A stretch of DNA of 64,000 nt from JASHVB01 sp036489395 (GCA_036489395.1 DASXFW010000041.1:1-64000); one strand, 5' to 3'. Positions 24,850 through 33,650 are shown, counted from the stretch's first letter. Notes: a model not told the origin generated them from the letters alone. Numbers and translations are program-made.

Positions 24850-25203
24850 ATGCCCACAGTGCTTGAGCAAATTTCCACAGCCCTTCAGGCAGGCGCACGG
24901 GCGGGCGCAACGGCGGCCAGCAGTGCCGGGCGCGATCTGACGCAGGACGTGGAAAACTTCGTCATCCCACATCTACAGGACATCGCCGCCCAGGTCGCGT
25001 CGATCACACAAAAGCGGATCGACGGAATCTACACGGATGTGACGGCACAGGATCTGCTGGCATCCGAATCAGATGCCATCAAGACGATCATCGAGACGAT
25101 CACGTCGCTCGTGGTTTATGAAGTGCAGACGATCCTGAACGCCATCGTCAGCGCGCTGGCCACGGCAGTAAATTCCGCCGTGGGATTCACCCTGCTGAAG
25201 TGA
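24850..25203 (+). CDS. Hypothetical helical protein
   Basis: A 117-residue protein without signal peptide, rich in Ala, Ile, Thr and Val. Long amphipathic helices are apparent (VLEQISTALQAGARAGATAASSAG; VENFVIPHLQDIAAQVASITQKRIDGIY), and the last third is hydrophobic (SLVVYEVQTILNAIVSALATAVNSAVGF). That tail could be membrane-associated or pack into an oligomer. I do not recognise it. It is downstream of the lipoprotein gene and convergent with ald. Confidence 0.7.
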   Translation: MPTVLEQISTALQAGARAGATAASSAGRDLTQDVENFVIPHLQDIAAQVASITQKRIDGIYTDVTAQDLLASESDAIKTIIETITSLVVYEVQTILNAIVSALATAVNSAVGFTLLK

Positions 25204-25218
25204 CCGCAGCGGATTGAG

Positions 25219-26337
25219 TCACGCAGCCACCGCCGTGTCGGCGGCTGCATAGGGCAGCCCGAGATCGTGTGCCACTGCTTCGTGCGTCACCTGGCCTGCG
25301 TGCACGTTCAATCCGTGTCGCAGATGCACATCCTCGGCCAACGCGCGGTGCCAGCCCTTTCCGGCGAGCGCCAGCACGAACGGCAGCGTCGCGTTGTTCA
25401 AGGCAAATGTTGATGTACGTGCCACCGCACCGGGCATGTTGGTGACGCAGTAGTGAACCACACCCTCCTCAATGTAGGTCGGGCGCGAATGCGTGGTCGG
25501 GCGGCTTGTCTCGAAGCAGCCGCCTTGGTCGATGGAGATATCGACCAGCACCGAACCCGGCCGCATCGCTCGCAGCATCGCACGCGATACCAGTTTCGGC
25601 GCCGCTCCACCCGGCACCAGCACCGCACCGATCACGAGATCAGCCGCCAACACCGCGTGTTCGATCGCTTCGACCGTAGAGAACAGCGTGGTGGCGCGCG
25701 GGCCGAATTGCAGGTCGAGGTCGTAGAGACGGGGCAGCGACTTGTCGATGATGGTGACTGACGCTTCCAGGCCCACTGCCATGCGTGCTGCATTTGTGCC
25801 GGACACGCCGCCGCCCAGCACCACGACTTTTGCGGGCGCGACTCCCGGTACACCGCCCAGCAGGATGCCCACGCCGCCTTGTTCTTTTTCCAGGCAATGC
25901 GCGCCGACCTGCACGGCCATGCGTCCTGCGACCTCGCTCATCGGCGCGAGCAATGGCAGCGCGCCTCGTGCGTCGGTCACGGTTTCATAGGCAATGCAGG
26001 TGGCGCCGGAGCGCAGCAGGCCATCGGTCTGTGCCCGATCCGCGGCAAGGTGCAGATAGGTGAACAGCACCTGCCCCGGGCGAAGAAGCGCGATTTCCCC
26101 AGGCTGCGGCTCCTTCACCTTCACGACCATCTCGGCCGCACCGAACACCGCGGCGGCGCTGTCCACCACAGTGGCGCCGACCGCGCGATAGGCATCATCG
26201 GAAATGCCGATCCCCGCGGCGGCATCATGTTCTACAACAACCTCATGGCCGTGTATGGTCAGTTCCCGCACGCTCGCCGGTGTCAGCCCGACGCGGTACT
26301 CGTCTGTCTTGATCTCTTTCGGAACACCGACCTTCAC
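25219..26337 (-). CDS. ald: Alanine dehydrogenase
   Basis: A 372-residue NAD-dependent enzyme converting L-alanine to pyruvate and ammonium. The N-terminus MKVGVPKEIKTDEYRVGLTP, with the substrate-binding Arg, and VKVKEPQPGE with the catalytic Lys are canonical. The NAD domain carries VVVLGGGVSGTNAARMAVGLEASV, and the C-terminal part has QGGCFETSRPTTHSRPTY. Length is full. It follows the carboxymuconolactone-decarboxylase-like gene by 18 bases on the same strand. Confidence 0.95.
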   Translation of the reverse strand: MKVGVPKEIKTDEYRVGLTPASVRELTIHGHEVVVEHDAAAGIGISDDAYRAVGATVVDSAAAVFGAAEMVVKVKEPQPGEIALLRPGQVLFTYLHLAADRAQTDGLLRSGATCIAYETVTDARGALPLLAPMSEVAGRMAVQVGAHCLEKEQGGVGILLGGVPGVAPAKVVVLGGGVSGTNAARMAVGLEASVTIIDKSLPRLYDLDLQFGPRATTLFSTVEAIEHAVLAADLVIGAVLVPGGAAPKLVSRAMLRAMRPGSVLVDISIDQGGCFETSRPTTHSRPTYIEEGVVHYCVTNMPGAVARTSTFALNNATLPFVLALAGKGWHRALAEDVHLRHGLNVHAGQVTHEAVAHDLGLPYAAADTAVAA

Positions 26338-26355
26338 AATCGCCTCCCTGCTGAA

Positions 26356-26910
26356 TCACGCCGGCAGAGGAAACTGCCGCAGATATGGCATGTAGTCGTC
26401 TTCCACGTCGATCTCCAGTGTCGCCAGCACCCGTACCACCGCGTTGTAGAACGCGATCCCCACCGTCAGATCGACCAACTGCTCTTTGCCAAGCGTGGAC
26501 TGCAATGTGGCAAACGTGTCCGCCGCCATGGCGCCATCCAGCGTCATCTCCCGGGCGGCGCGCAGCACGGTCCGCGTCAACGGATCCAGCGTGGTCGGCT
26601 TGCCGGCGGTATCGTCGATCAGTGCGCGAATGTCATCATCGGTGCAGCCGAAATCGTGGCTGATCTTGACATGATGCGACCATTCGTAAGGCGAGCGTGC
26701 CAGCCACCCGACCTGCAGGATCGCCAACTCGCGCAGCCGTCCGTCCAGCATGCTGCCGAAGCGGATGAAATTGCCGACCACGCCGAATGCACGCGCGGCC
26801 TTCGGGGAATTGACCAAAGCGCGATGCAGCGCGATGGGTCGCTTCAGCAGGTCCTGATTTTCGGCTGACAGATCGGACGGATCGAGGTAGGCACGCGGGC
26901 CATGAGACAT
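26356..26910 (-). CDS. Carboxymuconolactone decarboxylase / AhpD-like protein
   Basis: A 184-residue helical protein of the AhpD-like superfamily. The core is RLRELAILQVGWLARSPYEWSHHVKISHDFGCTDDDI, in which the AhpD redox CxxC is absent (SPYEWSHH), so peroxidase activity of the AhpD kind is unlikely. The ATG at 26910 has AAGGA upstream; the frame extends 76 codons further without support. It precedes ald on the same strand and is divergent from the SDR gene, with 44 bases between starts. Confidence 0.85.
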   Translation of the reverse strand: MSHGPRAYLDPSDLSAENQDLLKRPIALHRALVNSPKAARAFGVVGNFIRFGSMLDGRLRELAILQVGWLARSPYEWSHHVKISHDFGCTDDDIRALIDDTAGKPTTLDPLTRTVLRAAREMTLDGAMAADTFATLQSTLGKEQLVDLTVGIAFYNAVVRVLATLEIDVEDDYMPYLRQFPLPA

Positions 26911-26954
26911 TTCCTTATCGTTGTCGCCGCTCAGCCTAACCCGTCCGTGCCGGC

Positions 26955-27737
26955 ATGAGCCAGATGCCGGACCAGTTCGCGACCTTCCGCCTCGACGGCC
27001 GTTGCGCGCTGGTGACCGGCGCGCGGCGGGAAATCGGCCGCGCCATCGCCCTGGCGCTTGCCGGCGCCGGTGCGCGCATTGCCGTGCACCATGCCGGCAC
27101 CGAGGAAGAATCGCGCGATGCCGATGCCGTTGTCGCAACGATTGGAAGCGCGGGCGGCGCAGCGCAGGCGTTCGGACAGGACTTTACGGCCGATGACGCT
27201 GGGGCGCATCTGGCTGCCGCCGTTACCGCCTGGCGGCCGGTCGATATCCTGGTGTTGAACGCATCGATCGAAATTCCCGAGGACTGGCGCGGCATTTCAC
27301 GCCAACACTTCGATCGGCAGATCGCGGTGAACCTGCGCAGTACGTTGGAGCTGCTGCAGGCACTGGTGCCCCCGATGGCAGAGCACGGTTGGGGCCGCGT
27401 GCTGACAATCGGCAGCGTGCAGCAGATCCGCCCGCATCCGGCGATGCTGGTCTATGCCGGCACAAAGGCGGCGCAGCACAATTGGGCGCTGAGCCTGGCA
27501 CGGCAATACGGCGGCAACGGCGTTACCGTGAATAACCTGGCGCCCGGCGCGATCCTGACCGCGCGCAACCGCACGCAGATGGCGACCGAGGGCGAGGCGA
27601 TCGTGCGCAGCATCCCGATCGGCCGGCTTGGCTCACCGGATGATCTCGCCGGCGCAGCGCTGCTGCTGTGTTCTGACGCGGGGCGCTACATCACCGGCGC
27701 CAATCTGTTTGTGGACGGCGGGCGAAATATCACCTGA
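26955..27737 (+). CDS. SDR family oxidoreductase
   Basis: A 260-residue classical short-chain dehydrogenase. The nucleotide motif reads TGARREIG (residues 21-28) instead of the usual TGxxxGIG, with Glu where Gly is normal. The catalytic Tyr and Lys are Y167 and K171 (YAGTK), preceded by TIGSVQQ with the active-site Ser. The C-terminus YITGANLFVDGGRNIT is typical. The E-for-G change sits in the cofactor loop and may alter cofactor binding. The substrate is unknown. Confidence 0.88.
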   Translation: MSQMPDQFATFRLDGRCALVTGARREIGRAIALALAGAGARIAVHHAGTEEESRDADAVVATIGSAGGAAQAFGQDFTADDAGAHLAAAVTAWRPVDILVLNASIEIPEDWRGISRQHFDRQIAVNLRSTLELLQALVPPMAEHGWGRVLTIGSVQQIRPHPAMLVYAGTKAAQHNWALSLARQYGGNGVTVNNLAPGAILTARNRTQMATEGEAIVRSIPIGRLGSPDDLAGAALLLCSDAGRYITGANLFVDGGRNIT

Positions 27738-27797
27738 CCGCAATGCGGGGTTGAACCGCGGCGCGTTCGCGCCATTTTGTAAGTCTGGAGACAAAAG

Positions 27798-27962
27798 ATG
27801 GCGACGCAGCGATTCCGTGGTTCGGCCGATCAACCCAATGGGCCTCCCGCACCGCCCTGGCTGGCAGGCGCAATGATCGGACTGACAATTCTAACGATGG
27901 CAGCCGGCGCGATGACGCTCGGTAGCACACTGGCGTTTGGCCAGGCGGCGCTGCCAAAGTAA
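27798..27962 (+). CDS. Small single-pass membrane protein (54 residues)
   Basis: A short reading frame preceded by TGGAG seven bases before the ATG. It encodes a polar N-terminus (MATQRFRGSADQPNGPPAPP), then one strong membrane helix from about residue 21 to 47 (WLAGAMIGLTILTMAAGAM...) and a short tail ending ALPK. It lies after the SDR gene, convergent with the FMN dehydrogenase pair. I know no family for it. Coding is supported by the ribosome-binding site and clean topology only. Confidence 0.5.
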   Translation: MATQRFRGSADQPNGPPAPPWLAGAMIGLTILTMAAGAMTLGSTLAFGQAALPK

Positions 27963-27995
27963 CGCGGCGCAAAGCCCGCGCGGCGACAGGCGGCG

Positions 27996-29207
27996 TTACA
28001 TCGTGTCCATGACCATATCGCGCAGGCGATTGCCGCCGCGATAGCCGAAGAAGATGTCCGGATTGAGTTCGTCCACCGTTCGGCACCCGGTATAGGCCAT
28101 CGTCTTGTCGAGTTCGTTGCGGATCAGGCTGATCGCACGCAGCGCGCCGGCCTCACCGCCGACCGCTGTACCATACAGCGTCGCGCGCCCGGTCAGCACC
28201 GCCTTCGCACCCAGTGCCAGCGCTTTCGCAATGTCGGAACCACGCCGCACGCCGGAATCGAGGATGACCGTCGCCCGGTTGCCGACCGCTTCCGCGACCT
28301 CCGGCAGCACATCGATCGGCGCGGCTGAGCTGTCCATGTTCCGCCCACCGTGATTGGACACGATGATGCCGTCGAGGCCGTATTCGATCGCCTTCACCGC
28401 ATCATCCGGCCGGTTGACTCCCTTGATCATCAAGATGCCCGGCCACATGTCGCGGAACTTCGCAATGTCGCTCCAATCGAGCGAATCCGCGCGCATCGCG
28501 TCACGCGCGCCAACGCCGGACATCACCGACTTGCGGTATTCCTCCGGATAGTTCTCGTGCCGCGGAAAGCCGATGCTGGTGAAGTATTTCAGCAGCACGT
28601 CCTTCGCCCACACCGGATGACGCATGACATCCAGCACGAAGCGCGGTGTCGCCTTGAACGGCAGGCCGAAGCCGTTATGCGTGTTGTATTCGCGGTTCGG
28701 CGAGACAGGCGAATCCACCGTGACGATCAGCGCCTCGAACCCATTGCGGTTGGCGCGCTGGATCAGCTCGTACGACAACTCGCGCTGCTTCCAGACATAA
28801 AGCTGGAACCACAACCGCCCGCCGACGGCCGGCCCGCCATGTTCCGCGATCTTCTCCATTGCGGTCATCGAGGCGGTGGACAGGGTCAGCGGAATTTTCG
28901 CCTTGGCCGCGGCCTTCGCGAGTTCGAGCTCGCCCTCATGCCAGCACAGCCCGGCCGAACCGGTGGGTGCGATCGCCATCGGCAGGCTGGCCGGCTTGCC
29001 AAACAACGTGGTGGCGACCGACCGCTTCGACACATCGACCAGCGCGCGATGCCGCAGCTTGATGCGCTCGAACCCGGCGCGGTTGTTGGCGAGCGCGATA
29101 TGGTCTTCCGTCGCGCGATCGACAAATTCGAACAAGCCCCTCGGCAACCGGCGCTTCGCCGCGGCGCGCAGGTCCCAGATGTTGAGGCAGCGATCGAGAT
29201 TGGCCAT
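27996..29207 (-). CDS. FMN-dependent alpha-hydroxyacid dehydrogenase, copy B
   Basis: A 403-residue member of the L-lactate dehydrogenase / glycolate oxidase / mandelate dehydrogenase family, which oxidises 2-hydroxyacids with FMN. The catalytic base is H286 in VSNHGGRNMD with its partner Arg three residues later. QLYVW and TVDSPVSPNREYN supply other active-site residues. The early Tyr that contacts substrate in glycolate oxidase is Phe here (LFEFVDR). The start overlaps the stop of copy A by one base (TGATG). The two proteins are equal in length and align without gaps at roughly three quarters identity by eye. Confidence 0.92.
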   Translation of the reverse strand: MANLDRCLNIWDLRAAAKRRLPRGLFEFVDRATEDHIALANNRAGFERIKLRHRALVDVSKRSVATTLFGKPASLPMAIAPTGSAGLCWHEGELELAKAAAKAKIPLTLSTASMTAMEKIAEHGGPAVGGRLWFQLYVWKQRELSYELIQRANRNGFEALIVTVDSPVSPNREYNTHNGFGLPFKATPRFVLDVMRHPVWAKDVLLKYFTSIGFPRHENYPEEYRKSVMSGVGARDAMRADSLDWSDIAKFRDMWPGILMIKGVNRPDDAVKAIEYGLDGIIVSNHGGRNMDSSAAPIDVLPEVAEAVGNRATVILDSGVRRGSDIAKALALGAKAVLTGRATLYGTAVGGEAGALRAISLIRNELDKTMAYTGCRTVDELNPDIFFGYRGGNRLRDMVMDTM

Positions 29208-30418
29208 CACACGGCATCCATCACCATGTCGCGCAGGCGGTTGCCCTGGCGATAGCCGAAGAAGATGTCCGGCGAGATTTCGTCCACCGAGCGGCATCCC
29301 GTATAGGCCATCGTCTTGTCCAGCTCGTTACGAATCAGGTTGACCGCCTTGAAAGCGCCCGCCTGGCCGCCGACCGCGGTGCCATACAGCGTCGCGCGTC
29401 CGGTCAGCACAGCTTTCGCACCCAGTGCCAGCGCCTTCGCGATGTCCGAGCCGCGCCGCACACCGGAATCCAGGATGACCGTGCCGCGATCGCCGACCGC
29501 TTCCGCAATCTCCGGCAGCACGTCGATCGAGGCGACGACACTGTCCATGTTCCGCCCGCCGTGGTTGGACACGACAAGTCCGTCGCAGCCGTACTCGATC
29601 GCCTTCACTGCATCCTCCGGGCGGTTGATGCCCTTGACCATCAGGATTCCCGGCCATTTTTCGCGGAAGATCCTGATATCGTCCCAGGACAGCGAATCCT
29701 GCCGGGTCATCTGCGCGGTGTTCGGATCATTGCGGCTCATTCGCTTGTATTCGTCAGGGTAGTTCTCGTTGCGCGGCATGCCGATGGTGGTGAAGTACTT
29801 CATCAGCACCTTGGTGAACCACACCGGATGCCGCATGATGTCCAGCGTGAACGTTACGTTCGGCGTGAACGGCAGCACGAAGCCGTTATGCGTGTTGTAC
29901 TCGCGGTTCGGCGGCACGATGGTATCGACGGTAACGATCAGCGCCTCGAACCCCGCGCGGTTGGCGCGTTCGATGAGCTGGTAGGAGAGCTCACGTTTGT
30001 TCCACACATAAAGCTGGAACCACAGCCGCCCGCCAACGCTCGGTCCCGCTTCCTGGGCGATCTTCTCCATCGACGTCATCGCGCCAGTGGCCAGCGTGAA
30101 GGGGATTTTCGCCTGTGCCGCGGCCTTTGCCAGTTCGAGCTCGCCTTCGTGCCAGCACAGCCCTGCCGCACCAGTCGGCGCGATCGCCATCGGCATGGAC
30201 ACCGGCTTGCCAAACAACGTGGTGTTCATCGTGCGGCCGGACACATCGACCAACGCGCGGTGACACAGCTTGAGACGCTCGAACGCGGCACGGTTGTTGG
30301 CAACGGCGATGCCATCCTCGCTGCCGCGATCGACGAATTCGAAGACGCCGCGCGGCAGACGCCGCTTCGCCGCGGCGCGCAGGTCATAGACGTTGAGGCA
30401 ACGATCAAGGCTGGTCAT
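29207..30418 (-). CDS. FMN-dependent alpha-hydroxyacid dehydrogenase, copy A
   Basis: A 403-residue paralogue of the next gene downstream. It has the same catalytic H286 (VSNHGGRNMD), the same QLYVW and PNREYNTHNGF blocks, and the same Phe in place of the N-terminal substrate-binding Tyr (VFEFVDRGSED). Differences cluster in the variable loop around residues 180-240 (for example FVLPFTPNVTFTLDIM versus FGLPFKATPRFVLDVM), which shapes substrate access in this family. It is first in the tandem. Lactate, mandelate or another 2-hydroxyacid are all possible substrates. Confidence 0.92.
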   Translation of the reverse strand: MTSLDRCLNVYDLRAAAKRRLPRGVFEFVDRGSEDGIAVANNRAAFERLKLCHRALVDVSGRTMNTTLFGKPVSMPMAIAPTGAAGLCWHEGELELAKAAAQAKIPFTLATGAMTSMEKIAQEAGPSVGGRLWFQLYVWNKRELSYQLIERANRAGFEALIVTVDTIVPPNREYNTHNGFVLPFTPNVTFTLDIMRHPVWFTKVLMKYFTTIGMPRNENYPDEYKRMSRNDPNTAQMTRQDSLSWDDIRIFREKWPGILMVKGINRPEDAVKAIEYGCDGLVVSNHGGRNMDSVVASIDVLPEIAEAVGDRGTVILDSGVRRGSDIAKALALGAKAVLTGRATLYGTAVGGQAGAFKAVNLIRNELDKTMAYTGCRSVDEISPDIFFGYRQGNRLRDMVMDAV

Positions 30419-30508
30419 GGAAATCTCCCCCGATGACCGAATGATGAAGCCGGGCGGGGGGATGTCAAGATATCGTCACTGCAAGGCACATGCCACAAAA
30501 TGGAGGCA

Positions 30509-30874
30509 CTACCCCACTTCCCGCAGCACGTCCGTCTTCACCGGCAGCACCGCCCCCATCCACACCGCATTCAACGTATGATCGTCGCGTGGCCGCCCCG
30601 ACTGCGGATGCAGCAGGATCGTCAGCCCCATGCGGTTCATCATCAGGAATGGCACCAGAGTCGGCAGCAGGTCCGGCGGGAACGCGATCTGATACATCGC
30701 CTGCACGTGCGGCCCGACCGGCTCATCGTGCCAGCTTCCCATGCGCATCTTGCCGGCGAAGCGGTCCTCCACCCACTGGCGCAGCGTGGCCGCGCGATCC
30801 TTCGTCGCCGGGTCGTAATAGATATGCGCGTGATAGTCTTCGATCGCGGCTGTATCTTTCGGTGCATCCGGCAT
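30509..30874 (-). CDS. DOPA 4,5-dioxygenase family protein
   Basis: A 121-residue protein of the small DOPA-dioxygenase-like family. Characteristic parts are EDYHAHIYYD near the N-terminus (metal-ligand histidines), GSWHDEPVGPHVQAMYQIAF, and LTILLHPQSGRPRDDHTLNAVWMG. The family includes plant and fungal DOPA ring-cleaving enzymes, while bacterial members are mostly uncharacterised. The ATG at 30874 overlaps the stop of the acyl-CoA ligase gene by one base, and it is the last gene of that operon. A catechol substrate is plausible but unproven. Confidence 0.85.
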   Translation of the reverse strand: MPDAPKDTAAIEDYHAHIYYDPATKDRAATLRQWVEDRFAGKMRMGSWHDEPVGPHVQAMYQIAFPPDLLPTLVPFLMMNRMGLTILLHPQSGRPRDDHTLNAVWMGAVLPVKTDVLREVG

Positions 30875-32412
30875 CAGCTCGACTCCTCCAACAGGCGTTT
30901 CACATCGCGCTTCGTCACCTTGCCATAGCCGGATTTCGGCAGCTCCGACCAGACGACGACGCGCGCGGGCCATTTGTACTTCGCAAGCCGGCCTTCGAGA
31001 TGTGCCAGCACCGCGTCTTGTTCGATCGTCGCACCATCCGCTGCCACCAGCACCGCGACGCCGCTTTCCCCCCAGCGTGCGTCCGGCAGCCCCACCACGC
31101 AGGCCTCGGCGACCGAGGGATGCGTCAGCAGCGCCTCCTCGATTTCCCGCGGATACACATTCGATCCACCGGAAATGTACATGTCCGACGCCCGCCCCGT
31201 GATATACACGAACCCCTGCTCATCGACATGGCCAAGATCGCCGGTGTGGAACCAGCCGAACAGCGTCGCCTGCGCTGTCGCGTCCGGGTTGTTGTGATAA
31301 CCGTGGAACACACCGGGCCCGCGCACACAGATCTCGCCGGTCGTCCCCGCCGGCATAAACCCACCGTCCATGTCCAGGATACCGATCTCCATGCCGGTGC
31401 GAGGAAAACCGCAGCTCCCGACACGCATTTCCGAATCGTCCAGGCTGTGGAGCTCGGGCGGCAGCACGGTGATGTTGCCGGTCACCTCGCCCATGCCAAA
31501 ATATTGCACCAGTACCTTCCCAAGCTTGCGCAGCGCATGCACCTGGTCCGCGCGGTACATCGGCGAGCCGGCATAGATCACGTAACGCAACGAAGAATGG
31601 TCATGGCGATCGACTGCGTCATGCCGCGTCAGCATGGTCAGGATTGTCGGCACGGTGAACATGTTAGTGACGCGATGGCGTTCGACCAGGCGCCAGGCTT
31701 CCTCGCAATCCAGCCGCTCGCCCGACAGCAGCACGGTCGCCGCGCCGCGCGCCACCTGCGGCAGCGCATGAACGCCGGCCCCGTGCGAGAGCGGCGCAAC
31801 CACCAGCGACACGTCGCTCTCCGTCGTTGCCGGCATCAGGTCGCACAGATGATTGCAGACAACGTATTCCATCTGCCCGTGTGTCAGTACGCCCGCCTTT
31901 GGCCGGCCCGTCGTGCCGGACGTATAGAAGAACCACGCCGGATGGTCATACGCGACATCCGCCGCCCTCAGCACCGGCGCATCATTGCCGGACGCCAGCG
32001 CATCCCACTCGGCACCGATCGAAATCTCCAGGCGGCACGCTGGATTTTCCGCTTTCGCCGCCGCGGCATGTTCTGGGAACGCGGTGTCGAAGATATGCAC
32101 CGCAGCACCCGAGGACGCCGCGAGATACGCCACCTCTGGCGGCGTCAGACGGAAATTCGTCGGCACCCATACCGCACCGAGCATCCACGATGCGAACATC
32201 GTCTCCAGCACGGCGTTGGAATTGCGAGCGTGCAACAGCACGCGGTCGCCGTGCCGCACCCCGCGCGCTGCCAGGGCGCCCGCGGCCACCTGCACCCGTG
32301 AAGCAAATTCGGCCCAGGTCCAGGTGCGGTCGCGCCAAATGATCGCGGGCCGATCAGGGAAGCGCCGCGCCGTCTGCAACAGCAGATGCGCGAGGTTGCT
32401 GGTCGGGATCAG
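30874..32412 (-). CDS. AMP-dependent acyl-CoA synthetase
   Basis: A 512-residue ANL-superfamily ligase. It has the P-loop FFYTSGTTGRPKAGVLTH, the YFGMGEVTG core, HTGDLGHVDEQGFVYITGRASDMYISGG, and the C-terminal catalytic lysine in SGYGKVTKRDVKRLL. No ATG, GTG or TTG fits the family N-terminus (NLAHLLLQTARRFPDRPAI). The best start is a CTG at 32412 overlapping the thiolase stop (CTGA), with GGAG placed 8 bases upstream. The ligase probably activates an aromatic or fatty acid for the upstream thiolase. The start codon is the least certain part. Confidence 0.88.
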   Translation of the reverse strand: MIPTSNLAHLLLQTARRFPDRPAIIWRDRTWTWAEFASRVQVAAGALAARGVRHGDRVLLHARNSNAVLETMFASWMLGAVWVPTNFRLTPPEVAYLAASSGAAVHIFDTAFPEHAAAAKAENPACRLEISIGAEWDALASGNDAPVLRAADVAYDHPAWFFYTSGTTGRPKAGVLTHGQMEYVVCNHLCDLMPATTESDVSLVVAPLSHGAGVHALPQVARGAATVLLSGERLDCEEAWRLVERHRVTNMFTVPTILTMLTRHDAVDRHDHSSLRYVIYAGSPMYRADQVHALRKLGKVLVQYFGMGEVTGNITVLPPELHSLDDSEMRVGSCGFPRTGMEIGILDMDGGFMPAGTTGEICVRGPGVFHGYHNNPDATAQATLFGWFHTGDLGHVDEQGFVYITGRASDMYISGGSNVYPREIEEALLTHPSVAEACVVGLPDARWGESGVAVLVAADGATIEQDAVLAHLEGRLAKYKWPARVVVWSELPKSGYGKVTKRDVKRLLEESS

Positions 32413-33581
32413 CGCAGCGGCTCCAGGATCGACACGTAGTTCGCCACCGCGGCGCCACCCATGTTGAACACGCCGCCGATGTCCGCTTTCGGCAACTGCA
32501 TGCCCTCCGGCGCCTGGCCGGTTAGCTGCATCGCGGTGATCGCATGCATCGATACGCCGGTGGCGCCGATCGGATGGCCCTTCGCCTTCAACCCGCCGGA
32601 CGGGTTCACCGGCAGCCGGCCATCCTTGCGCGTCCAGCCTTCCAGCACCGCCCGAGCGCCCTGCCCCGGTTCGGTCAGGCCCATCGCCTCGTATTCCAGG
32701 AGCTCGGCAATCGTGAAGCAGTCGTGCGATTCGACGAAGGACAGATCTTGCAACTTCAGGTTCGCGGCATCCAGCGCGCGCGACCATGCCTCACGCGCGC
32801 CCTCGAACTGCGTGATGTCGCGCTTGCTGATCGGCAGGAAGTCGTTCACCTGCACCGCCGCGCGGAACCGCACCGCCTTCCCAAGCGAGCGCGCCGTGTC
32901 CTCATCCGCCAGCACCAGCGCCGCTGCGCCATCCGATACCAGAGAGCAATCCGTGCGCTTCAGCGGCGGCGCCACGTACGGGTTCTTCTCTGACACCATG
33001 CGGCAGAAGTCGTAACCCAGGTCCTTGCGCATTTGCGCATAAGGATTGTCCACGCCGTTCTTGTGGTTCTTCGCCGCGATCGCCGCCAGCGCGTCCGACT
33101 GGTCGCCGTAACGCTGGAAATAACGTTCCGCGATCCGCCCGAACACGCCGGCGAAACCGGCGGGTATGTCGCCTTCCTCCGCCTGGTAGCACGCCTTCAA
33201 CAGGATATCGCCAACCTCCGGACCAGGCGTCGCGGTCATCTTCTCCACGCCGATCACCAGCGCGAAGCGGCCGCGGCCGGCACCGATATAATCACGTGCA
33301 CCGTGCACCGCAGCGGAGCCGGACGCGCACGCATTCTCGAACCGCGTGATCGGCTTGAAGCGCAGGTCCGGCACGTGCTGCAGCACCAGCGACGCCGGGA
33401 AGTCCTGTTTGGAAAAGCCGTTGTTGAACAGACTGACGAAGGTGGCGTCGATGTCTGTGGGGGTGACGCCTGCGTTCTCGATCGCGGCACCGGCGACGCG
33501 GCCGATCAGGGCTTCGATATCCGGGTCTTCCAGGCGGCCGAATGGCGTATGAGCCCAGCCGACGATGCATGCTTCCGTCAT
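32409..33581 (-). CDS. Thiolase family protein (SCP2-type acetyl-CoA acetyltransferase)
   Basis: A 390-residue thiolase. The acylated cysteine is C85 in ENACASGSAAV, and the catalytic His lies in GGLKAKGHPIGATG. The second cysteine of biosynthetic thiolases is missing: the C-terminal block reads FNMGGAAVANYV, as in the SCP2/lipid-transfer branch. It is first of a three-gene operon with the acyl-CoA ligase and DOPA-dioxygenase-like genes, and the stop is overlapped by the ligase start. Confidence 0.9.
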   Translation of the reverse strand: MTEACIVGWAHTPFGRLEDPDIEALIGRVAGAAIENAGVTPTDIDATFVSLFNNGFSKQDFPASLVLQHVPDLRFKPITRFENACASGSAAVHGARDYIGAGRGRFALVIGVEKMTATPGPEVGDILLKACYQAEEGDIPAGFAGVFGRIAERYFQRYGDQSDALAAIAAKNHKNGVDNPYAQMRKDLGYDFCRMVSEKNPYVAPPLKRTDCSLVSDGAAALVLADEDTARSLGKAVRFRAAVQVNDFLPISKRDITQFEGAREAWSRALDAANLKLQDLSFVESHDCFTIAELLEYEAMGLTEPGQGARAVLEGWTRKDGRLPVNPSGGLKAKGHPIGATGVSMHAITAMQLTGQAPEGMQLPKADIGGVFNMGGAAVANYVSILEPLR

Positions 33582-33650
33582 GGTGCAGTCTCCTGCTCTG
33601 ATAGGTGCAAGTTATAGCGTTTCCGGGCTGGAGGGAAACGTCGGCCCCTT

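Noticed and set aside
30490..32301. 603-codon plus-strand frame over the acyl-CoA ligase gene
   Set aside because: Arg/His-rich shadow frame with no family resemblance; the minus-strand ligase has all ANL motifs.
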